This document shows, piece after piece, positions 8,194 through 15,643 of a DNA stretch of 64,000 nucleotides. The DNA lies in NCBI RefSeq assembly GCF_007827815.1, contig NZ_VITH01000010.1, positions 62,001 through 126,000 on the forward strand, given 5' to 3'. The DNA is from Azospirillum brasilense (GTDB lineage Bacteria; Pseudomonadota; Alphaproteobacteria; Azospirillales; Azospirillaceae). Under the pieces are notes generated by a model. It was given only the letters and a program-made list of their open reading frames with translations, was not told where the DNA came from and made no database searches. The position numbers were made by a program, and so were the translations under genes. Position 1 is the first letter of the stretch; every line of letters starts with the position of its first letter.

Positions 8194-9489
8194 ATGGCCG
8201 TTACCACTCGCAAAACCACCAAGATCGTCTTCCTGGGCGCCGGCAGCGCGGCCTTCGGGCTCAGCATGTACCGCGACCTCTTCACCACGACGGAGCTTGC
8301 GGGCAGCACCCTGACTCTGGTGGACACGAATCCGGCGGCGCTCGACCGCATGACGGCGCTCGCCCGGTTGCTGAACGCCAAGGGCGCCGCCGGCCTCATC
8401 ATCGAACAGACCACCGACCGCCGCGCCGCTCTGGACGGTGCCGAGTTCGTCGTCAACTCCGTCGCCATCGACCGCAACCGCCTGTGGAAGCTCGATTTCG
8501 AGGTGCCGAAGAAGCACGGCATCCGCCACACGCTGGGCGAGAACGGCGGCCCCGGCGGCCTGTTCTTCACGCTGCGCACCCTGCCCCTGATCTTCGACTT
8601 CGCCCGCGACATCGAGGAGCTGTGCCCGGACGCCCAGTTCATCAACCTGTCGAATCCGGAAAGCCGTGTCGTCCTCGGCCTCGGCAAGTACACGAAGGTC
8701 AAGACGCTGGGGCTGTGCCACGGCATCTTCCTGGCGCGCTGGTTCATCTGCCAGATCCTCGGCATGGCCGAGAAGGAGGTGGAGGTCTGGGGGGCCGGGC
8801 TGAACCACTTCCAATGGCTGATGCACATCCGCGACAGGGCGAGCGGACGCGACCTCTACCCGCTGCTGCGCGAGCGGGAGAAGACCCACGACCCGTCCTT
8901 CACACCGCTGACCCGTCGCCTGTTCACCAGCTTCGGCCTGTGGCCGACCTGCAGCGACGATCATATGGGCGAATACCTCCCCTACGGCTGGGAAGGCGGG
9001 GAGCATGGATTTGACTTCGCGGAGGACGAGCGCGGGCGCGGCATCCTCAATGCGCTGATGGACGGGACGATCGCCGGGACGACGCCGGTGCCCGATGACT
9101 GGACGCAGCCATCCTGGGGCGAGCGGGCGGTGCAGGTCATCGCCGGGGTGCTGCACAACCAAAAACGCTTCATTGAATCGGGGATCGTCTACAACCAGGG
9201 TGCCATCCCCAACCTGCCGCCCGATCTGGCGGTGGAGGTGCCGCTGCTGGCCGACGCGGCAGGCGTCCACCCGGTCTCGCTCGGCCCCCTGCCCGACCCG
9301 ATCGCCAAATTGCTGCACGTCCAGGCGAGCGTGCAGCAACTGTCCGTCGAGGCGGCGGTCCACGCCTCGAAAGACTTGGCGCTCCAGGCTCTGCTGATCG
9401 ACCCGGTGGTGAATTCCACCGACGCCGCCGTGAAGATCCTGGATGAACTGTGGGAGGCGAACCGGCCCTACATCCGCGCCTGTGTGTAG
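8194..9489 (+). CDS. Glycoside hydrolase family 4 (NAD+/metal-dependent alpha-galactosidase-like)
   Basis: 431 residues. GH4 enzymes cleave glycosides by an NAD+ and divalent-metal (usually Mn2+) redox-elimination mechanism. The N-terminal Rossmann motif is IVFLGAGSAAFG (residues 11-22). The metal-binding Cys175-His176 lie in LGLCHG, and GLNHFQW carries the second conserved histidine (His205). The overall pattern is closer to the MelA/LplD (alpha-galactosidase or alpha-glucuronidase) branch than to 6-phospho-glucosidases, but the substrate is uncertain. The start ATG at 8194 has GGGAGG seven bases upstream; an in-frame ATG at 8122 is not supported. There is no signal peptide, so it is cytoplasmic. 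The divergent GH1 gene suggests a shared oligosaccharide supply, but no sugar transporter or regulator is adjacent. Confidence 0.88.
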   Translation: MAVTTRKTTKIVFLGAGSAAFGLSMYRDLFTTTELAGSTLTLVDTNPAALDRMTALARLLNAKGAAGLIIEQTTDRRAALDGAEFVVNSVAIDRNRLWKLDFEVPKKHGIRHTLGENGGPGGLFFTLRTLPLIFDFARDIEELCPDAQFINLSNPESRVVLGLGKYTKVKTLGLCHGIFLARWFICQILGMAEKEVEVWGAGLNHFQWLMHIRDRASGRDLYPLLREREKTHDPSFTPLTRRLFTSFGLWPTCSDDHMGEYLPYGWEGGEHGFDFAEDERGRGILNALMDGTIAGTTPVPDDWTQPSWGERAVQVIAGVLHNQKRFIESGIVYNQGAIPNLPPDLAVEVPLLADAAGVHPVSLGPLPDPIAKLLHVQASVQQLSVEAAVHASKDLALQALLIDPVVNSTDAAVKILDELWEANRPYIRACV

Positions 9490-9511
9490 GAACGCGCAGG
9501 GCCGGTGCGGG

Positions 9512-10024
9512 TCAATGGGCCGGTTCGGTGTCCGACGCGGCCGGCTTGCGGCGACCGCGCGGGGCGACCGGCTTCACCGTTTCCGCCTTCACGGGTTCCG
9601 CCTTCACGGCCTTGGCACGGGGCGCCTTCGCCGCCTTCGGGGCCTCCGGAACCGGCACCGCGACCGGGGTTTCGGCGGAGGATTCGTTTGCCGCGACCGG
9701 TTCGGCCTTGGCCTTGCGGGCGCGCGGCGTCTTCGGCGCGACGGCCTCCTCGACGACATCGACCACGGCATTCAAGCCGACGCCCAGCAGTTCGGTCGCC
9801 GCCGTCTTGGTCCGGCGGACCGCCTTCTTCACGGCGCCCTTGGCGGCGTCCTTGACGGCCGCGACCATGGCGACCGGCTCCGCCGTGGTCACCGTGCGAT
9901 CCTCGGCTTCGATCTCGGCGCAGGCTTGCGCCCAATGCTGTTCCCCCCGTCCCTCCGGTCGCCCGTCGCGCTCCCAGATTTCATAGGCGCGGTGGCGGAT
10001 GCGGTCCTCACGATCGCCTTGCAT
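9512..10024 (-). CDS. DUF2934 domain protein with Lys/Ala/Pro-rich tail
   Basis: 170 residues. The N-terminus (RIRHRAYEIWERDGRP, ending in HWAQACAEIEAE) is the DUF2934 domain, a short helical domain of unknown function common in alphaproteobacteria. A middle segment (VAAVKDAAKGAVKKAVRRT, then LLGVGLNAVVDVVEEAV) is amphipathic. The last 70 residues are a basic KAEPVKAE-type tail resembling histone H1-like or DNA-binding tails. The ATG at 10024 was chosen with a GGAAGA site directly upstream. An EcfG-type promoter lies about 70 bp upstream, so general-stress control is likely (inference). It converges closely with the GH4 gene end, with 22 bp between the two stops. Confidence 0.8.
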   Translation of the reverse strand: MQGDREDRIRHRAYEIWERDGRPEGRGEQHWAQACAEIEAEDRTVTTAEPVAMVAAVKDAAKGAVKKAVRRTKTAATELLGVGLNAVVDVVEEAVAPKTPRARKAKAEPVAANESSAETPVAVPVPEAPKAAKAPRAKAVKAEPVKAETVKPVAPRGRRKPAASDTEPAH

Positions 10025-10403
10025 TCTTCCGTCTCCAAATGGGCTTGGTCCAAGTGGGCATGGCCGCAGAAACATCGACGCTCAAGGAAAACGGCGTCCT
10101 GCGCCCGTGGGTTCCCGTTTTAGTGCCCGGTTTATGTGACGATAAACGTACACAAAGAAAGCGTGCCTTAGTTCATAGGAAATTCATAGGCCCATTGCTT
10201 GTCCCGCCTCGACAGACAGCGGACGGTGATAGACCATGCGTCGGTGGCGCGCACCCGCACCGGCGCTGGGTTGGCTTGCGGTCCGCATAGAACCCTTCGC
10301 CGGGTTGTAGCGGAGCGGCCGGCCCCAGTAACTTCGGGTGAAACGTCTTGGCAGGGGGCCGTTTGCGGCCCAGAGCCGTCACGGAAGGCAAAGAGTTCAG
10401 CGC
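10025..10403. other. 379-bp divergent intergenic region
   Basis: Apart from the EcfG-like promoter, this region holds a direct repeat ttcatagg separated by four bases (about 10171-10190) in an AT-richer patch. No RNA gene or coding region was recognised. It probably also holds the plus-strand promoter for the small gene at 10404. Confidence 0.4.
10090..10115 (-). promoter_or_regulatory. EcfG-type (general stress sigma factor) promoter
   Basis: On the minus strand GGAAC (10115-10111) and CGTT (10093-10090) are separated by exactly 17 bp. This matches the GGAAC-N16/17-CGTT pattern known for EcfG, the alphaproteobacterial general stress sigma factor. It points at the DUF2934 gene starting at 10024. 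Confidence 0.65.
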
Positions 10404-10751
10404 ATGTCCCTTGATCCCTTGCTTCAAGCCAACCGTATCCTGACCGAAGCCATCAGCAATTACCTCCAATCCTCCAACGAGCTTGCCGCGGCGGCGGAGC
10501 GGGCAACGGCGGCCAGCGCCGGGCGCGACGCGACCACCCGGCGGCTGGCCTTCCAGGAGTTGTCGGAGCGCGGAAACCAGGCGCGCTTCGCCAAGAAGCA
10601 CCTGACCGACACGGTGCGCCGCCTGCGGGCCACCCTGCCGCCGGCCCAGATCGAGGCGGTGGCGGCGAAGCTGGACGGGCGCGAGAGCGCGGAGAGCGCG
10701 CTGACGCTGGTGCGCACGATCCTCACCGAGAGGGCCTGGTCAGCGGCCTGA
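10404..10751 (+). CDS. Small helical hypothetical protein
   Basis: 115 residues, not recognised. It starts MSLDPLLQANRILTEAI and is helical throughout, rich in Ala, Arg, Glu and Gln (ELAAAAERATAASAG, then KKHLTDTVRRLRATLPPAQ). There is no signal peptide or membrane segment. The ATG at 10404 was chosen over an in-frame ATG at 10338 because the extra 22 residues are Arg-rich and out of character; the Shine-Dalgarno is weak for both. A strong hairpin follows 50 bp downstream, which supports it as a single-gene transcript. Confidence 0.65.
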   Translation: MSLDPLLQANRILTEAISNYLQSSNELAAAAERATAASAGRDATTRRLAFQELSERGNQARFAKKHLTDTVRRLRATLPPAQIEAVAAKLDGRESAESALTLVRTILTERAWSAA

Positions 10752-10803
10752 CCGCTCCTCCGTTCTCCCGGAGACGGTCCGCCTTGAGCGATCCCGCGTT
10801 GCG

Positions 10804-10848
10804 ACCGGTTGAGCGGCGCTCCCGCTGGCGGAGCGCCGCTCAACCGGT
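10804..10848. terminator. Perfect 19-bp inverted repeat, likely terminator
   Basis: Left arm 10804-10822 (accggttgagcggcgctcc) and right arm 10830-10848 are perfectly complementary around a 7-base loop. The right arm is followed by gtttg. It lies just after the small gene at 10404-10751 and before argE, so it is probably its transcription terminator. Confidence 0.7.
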
Positions 10849-10985
10849 GTTTGCCGTTGGCCGCTATGCCCGCGTAATCCGGACGACTCATTTGACATCG
10901 TTGGATGCAGGCCCCAGTGTCTGACTGCTAAAGATTATCACAAGCGTGGGGCCGGCGCCGCCGTCCCGCAGAATGGATCGCAAGG

Positions 10986-12137
10986 GTGCAGGACGTCTCC
11001 AAGGCGATGATCGCCCGCTTGGTCGGTTTCGACACGGTTTCGCGCCGCTCCAACATGGCGCTGATCGACTGGGTTCGGGATTATCTCGCCGGGCATGGCG
11101 TGGAGAGCCGGCTCGTGCCCAGCCCGGACGGCGCCAAGGCGAACCTGTTCGCCACCATCGGCCCGATGACCGAGGGCGGCGTGGTGCTGTCGGCCCACAC
11201 CGACGTCGTCCCGGTGGACGGGCAGCCCTGGGACACCGATCCCTTCACCCTGGTCGAGCGCGACGGCCGCCTCTACGGGCGCGGCACCGCCGACATGAAG
11301 AGTTTCCCCGCCGTGGCGCTCGCCCTGCTGCCGGAGTTCCTGGCGGCCGGGCTGAAGCGGCCGCTGCATCTGGCGCTGTCCTACGACGAGGAGGTCGGCT
11401 GCATCGGCGCGCCGGCCATGATCGCCCGCATCGCCGATGAGTTGCCGCGCCCCAGCGCCGTCATCGTCGGCGAACCGACCTCGATGGGGGTCGTGCTGGC
11501 CCACAAGGGCTGCTACGTGCTGCGCACCACGGTCACCGGGCACGAGGTCCATTCGTCCCAGATCGACCGCGGGGTCAGCGCCGTGATGACCGCGGCGCGG
11601 CTCGTCAATCTCGTGGGTGACATGGCGGCGGAGAACGCCGCCGCCGCGGACCGCGCCTGCGGCTTCGACCCGCCCTTCACCACGTTGCAGGTCGGCACCA
11701 TCGAGGGCGGCACGGCGGCCAACATCACCGCACGCCACTGCTCCTTCGTCTGGGACATCCGTCCGCTGCCCGGCGACGACTGGACGCGCTACCGCGACCG
11801 CTTCGAAGCGGAATGCGAGCGGCTGCGCGCCGCCATGCGGCGGATCAGCCCGGATTGCGACATCCGCACCGAGCAGCTCGCCGGGGTCCCCGGGCTGGCG
11901 CCGGAGCCGGACGGGCCGGCCGCCCAACTCTGTCACGCCCTGACCGGGCGCAACGACACCGGCATGGTCTCCTTCGCGGCGGAGGCCGGGCAGTTCCAGG
12001 AGGCCGGCCTGTCCACCGTGCTCTGCGGACCGGGCTCCATCGATCAGGCGCATCAGCCCAACGAATACATCGACACCGCCCAGGTGACGGCCTGCGAAGG
12101 CTTCCTCCGGGATCTCGTCCGCCGGCTGGCCGCCTGA
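10986..12137 (+). CDS. argE: Acetylornithine deacetylase / M20 family metallohydrolase
   Basis: 383 residues, matching the ArgE branch of M20 di-zinc hydrolases. ArgE removes acetate from N-acetylornithine in arginine synthesis. Metal ligands and catalytic residues are all in place: His71 and Asp73 in SAHTDVVPVDG, Asp103 in GRGTADMKSF, Glu135-Glu136 in YDEEVGC, Glu163 in VGEPTSMG, and the C-terminal His in DQAHQPNEY. The dimerisation (lid) domain sits between about residues 180 and 285. The start is GTG at 10986 with a weak AAGG site; the next in-frame ATG would cut the conserved N-terminus. It is a single gene beside the chemotaxis island with no arginine-pathway neighbours. A related M20 amidohydrolase with another substrate cannot be excluded. 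Confidence 0.82.
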   Translation: MQDVSKAMIARLVGFDTVSRRSNMALIDWVRDYLAGHGVESRLVPSPDGAKANLFATIGPMTEGGVVLSAHTDVVPVDGQPWDTDPFTLVERDGRLYGRGTADMKSFPAVALALLPEFLAAGLKRPLHLALSYDEEVGCIGAPAMIARIADELPRPSAVIVGEPTSMGVVLAHKGCYVLRTTVTGHEVHSSQIDRGVSAVMTAARLVNLVGDMAAENAAAADRACGFDPPFTTLQVGTIEGGTAANITARHCSFVWDIRPLPGDDWTRYRDRFEAECERLRAAMRRISPDCDIRTEQLAGVPGLAPEPDGPAAQLCHALTGRNDTGMVSFAAEAGQFQEAGLSTVLCGPGSIDQAHQPNEYIDTAQVTACEGFLRDLVRRLAA

Positions 12138-12377
12138 CCCGCAACGGGGTGCGGCGGAGCGTCACGCCGGATCACAATACAGACGGCCTTTTTATTCAGA
12201 CCGCGATCAATGGAAGGAACCAATTGTTGGATCGACGGCGCCTTGTTGCTGAATCGCCTAGAGCACTCCCAATTTGGCCTATGCCGTCGACGGGGGAGAC
12301 TTTGACGGCGTTCCTGTCGCACTGTGCCCGGGGGCGCCGGTGCCGCGGCGCGTCCATGGAAACGGGAGCGCCGGTGC

Positions 12378-13019
12378 ATGGTTGATCTGAGCGACCTTGA
12401 GCGCGACGCGCTGACCGAGCTGGTGAACATGGGCGTCGGCCGTGCCGCGACCAACCTCAGCCGCATGGTCGCCGATCAGGTCCTGCTGTCCGTTCCCTCC
12501 ATCGAGATCGTCAGCCGCAACGACGCCGCCGGCCTTCTGGCCGCGCGCGAGAAGATGAGCCTCGTCGCGGTCGAGCAGCGTTTCGACGGGTCCTTTTCCG
12601 GCCGCGCCCTGTTGATCTTCCCCGAGACCAACAGCCTGGAGCTGGCCCGCGCCGTCCTCGGCAGCGAGCTGAGCCTGGAGGAGATCGTCGATCTCGAGCA
12701 GGACGCGCTGGCGGAGATCGGCAACATCATCCTCAACGGCTGCCTGGTCGTGATGGCCAACACGTTGAAGGACAATCTGGACATCTCGCTGCCCAGCGTG
12801 TTGCGCGGTGACAGCGACCGCATCTTCCAAAGCAACGGGCCGAACCCCGACGAGCTGGTGATGTTCCTCTACATCGACTTCCTGATCCGCAGCCGGAGCA
12901 TCCGCGGCTACATCGCGTTGCTCATGGGCCTGTCGTCTCTGGAGTCGCTGAAGGGACTGATCCATGGATTCATCGACCGCATCGCCTCCGGAACGCCCGA
13001 TGGAACCGACCGAGTTTAA
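12378..13019 (+). CDS. cheC: CheC-family CheY-P phosphatase
   Basis: 213 residues. CheC proteins remove phosphate from phosphorylated CheY through a D/S-x3-E-x2-N motif. Two copies are intact here: DALTELVN near residue 9 and DALAEIGN near residue 110. They are separated by the usual beta-rich core (SFSGRALLIFPE). The start ATG at 12378 is preceded by GGGAG. The 3' end overlaps the sensor kinase gene downstream. A paralog lies at 24601 in the opposing operon, so the island has two CheC proteins but no CheD, the usual partner of classical CheC. Confidence 0.85.
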   Translation: MVDLSDLERDALTELVNMGVGRAATNLSRMVADQVLLSVPSIEIVSRNDAAGLLAAREKMSLVAVEQRFDGSFSGRALLIFPETNSLELARAVLGSELSLEEIVDLEQDALAEIGNIILNGCLVVMANTLKDNLDISLPSVLRGDSDRIFQSNGPNPDELVMFLYIDFLIRSRSIRGYIALLMGLSSLESLKGLIHGFIDRIASGTPDGTDRV

Positions 13020-14853
13020 GCGCATGCCCTGGCTGGATGGCCTTCTCGACGCGATGGACGCCGGCATCGTGGTGCTGGATCGCCATGGCCGCGTCCAGTA
13101 CTGGAACCGCTGGATGGAAAGGGCGTCCGGCACCGCCGAGCCCGACATCCACGGGCGGGAGCTGGTGGAGGCCCTGCCGTCGCTGCGCGACACCCGGCTG
13201 CACAACGCGGTGCGCGACGTGCTGGAAACCGGAGCGCCCAGCGTCCTGTCCCACACACTGAATCCGGTGCTGTTCCCGCTGCGCTGTCCCGACGGGCGGC
13301 GGATGGTCCACAACGTGCTGATCCGCCCCTTCACCGTCGCCAACGCCTCCTACTGCCTGATCCAGGTGACCGACGTCACGGCGGTGGTCAACCGCGAGCG
13401 GGTCCTGCGCGAGCAGCGCGACGCGCGCTACCGCGCCATCGTGGACACCGCCCCCGACGCTATCGTCACCACCGACACGCGCGGCGTCGTACAATGGGCC
13501 AACGGGGCCGCCGCCCGACAATTCGGTTTCCAGCCCAACGAGCTGATCGGCCAGCATGTCAGCCTCTTCCTCGCCGAAGGTTCCCCCGACTGGTCCGGCC
13601 TGCTGGAGCGCGATCCGACCGGACGCCCGGCCCCGGTGGAGCTGATCGGGCGCAAGCGCGACGGCACCCGCATCGACCTGGAGGTCTCGCTGGCCCGCTG
13701 GGAGTCGGAGGGGCGGAGCTTCATCACCGGCGTGCTGCGCGACATCACCGAACGCCGCCGCACCCGTGAGGAGCTGAAGGCCAACGCGCTCGCCATGCGC
13801 CAGCTTGCCGAGCAGACCAAGGCCACGCTCGACGCGCTGCCGGCGCACATCGCCGTCCTCGACCACGGCGGGCACATCATCTCGGTCAACAAGGCCTGGG
13901 CGGAAAGCGGACCGCAGGCCGGCTTCCTCGGCGACGGATCGGCCATCGGAGACGACTATCTGGAGGCCTGCGCCGCCATTCGCAGCGGGGCGGAGCACGC
14001 CGACGCACTGATCGAGGGGCTGCGCGGCCTGCTGCGCGGCGGGGCGCCGGTGTCCATCGAATATCCGGGCCTGTCCGACGCCGGGCCGCGCTGGTACCGC
14101 TGCCTGGCCGCGCCGATGGCCGCCGGGCCCTTCGGCGGCGCCGTGCTGATGCACATCGACGTCACCGAGATCAAGTCCATGGAGGCGGCGCTGCGCAAGC
14201 TGGTGGGCCAGAAGTCCACGCTGCTGCGCGAAGTGAACCACCGGGTGAAGAACAGCCTGCAGCTCGTCTCCAGCCTGCTGACGCTGCAGACCATGAGTTT
14301 GCCGGGCGCCGCCGAGCGGGTTCATTTCCAGGACGCCCGCAGCCGCATCGACGCCATCGCGCGGGTGCACAGCCGGCTCTACCAGACCGAGCAGTTCCAG
14401 ACCATCGAGTTCGGCAGCTACTTGAACGAGCTGTGCGCCGACCTGTCCCGCGCGTCGGGCGGCGACACGCTGGGCTCCATCGAGGTGCGGGCCGAGCGCG
14501 TCGACCTGCCCATCGATCAGGCGGCACCGCTGGGGCTGATCGCCAACGAACTGATCACCAACGCCATCAAGCATCGCGGGTCCTCGCCCGCCAACGTGCT
14601 GGTGTCGCTCGACCGAACCGATGACTTGCTGGCGCTGACCGTGACCGACCAGGGTCCCGGCCTGCCCGCCGGCTTCGACATGCGGCGGTCGCGGAGCCTC
14701 GGCATGCGGCTGGTCACCAGCCTGACCGGTCAGGTCGGGGCGACGGTCACGCTGATGCCGGTGGAACGGGGCGCCTCCTTCCGCATCGCGCTGACCATGC
14801 CGGAAACGCGCGGCCCCATCCTGGAAGACAGCGCTGCGGAGTGGAACGGATGA
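12964..14853 (+). CDS. Multi-PAS sensor histidine kinase (HisKA_2 type)
   Basis: 629 residues, cytoplasmic, with no membrane segment. Three PAS-like modules can be seen at about residues 20-135 (AMDAGIVVLDRHGRVQYWN), 155-270 (IVDTAPDAIVTTDTRGVVQW, ending GVLRDITER) and 285-405 (TLDALPAHIAVLDHGGHI, ending HIDVTEIK). The phospho-acceptor is His426 in REVNHRVKNSLQL, a HisKA_2/HWE-like box often paired with single-domain receivers. The ATPase domain has IANELITNAIKH, DQGPGLP and a final G-rich region. The chosen start overlaps cheC by 56 bp; an in-frame ATG at 13000 would reduce this to 20 bp. Its stop overlaps the next gene (ATGA), marking that receiver as its probable partner. Confidence 0.88.
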   Translation: MDSSTASPPERPMEPTEFKRMPWLDGLLDAMDAGIVVLDRHGRVQYWNRWMERASGTAEPDIHGRELVEALPSLRDTRLHNAVRDVLETGAPSVLSHTLNPVLFPLRCPDGRRMVHNVLIRPFTVANASYCLIQVTDVTAVVNRERVLREQRDARYRAIVDTAPDAIVTTDTRGVVQWANGAAARQFGFQPNELIGQHVSLFLAEGSPDWSGLLERDPTGRPAPVELIGRKRDGTRIDLEVSLARWESEGRSFITGVLRDITERRRTREELKANALAMRQLAEQTKATLDALPAHIAVLDHGGHIISVNKAWAESGPQAGFLGDGSAIGDDYLEACAAIRSGAEHADALIEGLRGLLRGGAPVSIEYPGLSDAGPRWYRCLAAPMAAGPFGGAVLMHIDVTEIKSMEAALRKLVGQKSTLLREVNHRVKNSLQLVSSLLTLQTMSLPGAAERVHFQDARSRIDAIARVHSRLYQTEQFQTIEFGSYLNELCADLSRASGGDTLGSIEVRAERVDLPIDQAAPLGLIANELITNAIKHRGSSPANVLVSLDRTDDLLALTVTDQGPGLPAGFDMRRSRSLGMRLVTSLTGQVGATVTLMPVERGASFRIALTMPETRGPILEDSAAEWNG

Positions 14854-15248
14854 AGATCCTTCTCGTCGAGGACGAGGTCCTCATCGCCATGGAGCAGAGC
14901 TTCTATCTGGAATCCGCCGGGCACGAGGTGCACGGGCCGGCCTCCACCAGCGAAAAGGCGCTGGTCCTGGCGCAGGAGGTCAAGCCGGACTTGGCCTTGG
15001 TGGACATCCATCTCGCCCAGGGCTCCAGCGGAATCGACGCGGCCCGCCGGATGACCGCGCTGGGCATCCCCTGCCTGTTCGTCACCTCCTACCGCGAGGA
15101 GGTGGAGCCGACGCGCGAATACGGGGTGGGCTGCCTGCCCAAGCCCTTTTCGCAAACCTCGCTGGTCTCGGCGGTCGAGGTGGTCAGCGCCATCCTGGCC
15201 GGGCGGACGCCCACCAAGGTTCCCGACACGATGGAGCTGTTCTCCTAA
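14850..15248 (+). CDS. Single-domain response regulator
   Basis: 132 residues, a stand-alone receiver with no output domain. The acid pocket is ILLVEDE (Glu7-Asp8), the phospho-acceptor is Asp52 in ALVDIHL, and the conserved Lys is in LPKPFS. The style (EDEVLIAM, HGPASTSEKAL, GSSGIDAARRM) is typical of receivers that accept phosphate from HisKA_2/HWE kinases. The ATG at 14850 overlaps the kinase stop (ATGA) with GGAG upstream; a GTG at 14841 is an alternative. It may feed phosphate into the adjacent chemotaxis system, where CheC could act on it (inference). Confidence 0.88.
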   Translation: MKILLVEDEVLIAMEQSFYLESAGHEVHGPASTSEKALVLAQEVKPDLALVDIHLAQGSSGIDAARRMTALGIPCLFVTSYREEVEPTREYGVGCLPKPFSQTSLVSAVEVVSAILAGRTPTKVPDTMELFS

Positions 15249-15358
15249 AGCGAACTTCCGTTCGCTTTAGACTCAGATCGCCTCATTCGCCGGCGGGCTC
15301 CGGTCGCATGTGCGACCGGGACCGCCGCCGCGGTCCAAAGCGGATTGCAATCCGCTTT
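15246..15358. repeat. Cluster of palindromes between convergent operons
   Basis: Three separate dyads lie between the two signalling operons. taaagcgaac (15246-15255) pairs with gttcgcttta (15260-15269) across four bases. ccggtcgca (15300-15308) pairs with tgcgaccgg (15311-15319). aaagcggatt (15337-15346) pairs with aatccgcttt (15349-15358). The first begins inside the response regulator stop codon. They probably serve as bidirectional terminators. The AAAGCG...CGCTTT form also looks like a dispersed palindromic repeat. Confidence 0.6.
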
Positions 15359-15403
15359 AAGCGCCGTCCGCCACCGGCGCGGGAGGCGAAAGCGGTTCAC
15401 GCG

Positions 15404-15643
15404 CTACCGCTTGCCCAGCACCGGCATCACCCAGCCCTTCAGGAAGGCGTCCTCCGGCGGCACCGCGACCGGCTTCCCGTCCGCCAGCAGCACCTGCAGC
15501 AAGGCGGTGTGCAGAGCGGTGCAGCCGCCGAGGTCCAGCCGGGGGGCCTCCACGGCACACAGCCATTCGGCCAGCGGGATCGCCTCCTCCACCGTGCAGG
15601 CGCCTTCGAAACGGGCGGTACGGTCCTCGAAACGGATGGGCAT
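15404..15643 (-). CDS. STAS-domain protein ending the chemotaxis operon
   Basis: 79 residues, a small STAS-like (anti-sigma-antagonist fold) protein. The hallmark is RLDLGGCTALHTALLQVLLA, equivalent to the DLSG..xxDSxGLxxLL segment. The serine usually phosphorylated in SpoIIAA-type proteins is replaced by Leu-His-Thr, so phosphorylation at that site is doubtful. Translation starts at 15643, one base inside the cheA stop (TGATG), so it is coupled to cheA. STAS proteins in chemotaxis operons may act as scaffolds or adaptors; its partner is not known. It is the last gene of the minus-strand operon. Confidence 0.7.
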   Translation of the reverse strand: MPIRFEDRTARFEGACTVEEAIPLAEWLCAVEAPRLDLGGCTALHTALLQVLLADGKPVAVPPEDAFLKGWVMPVLGKR

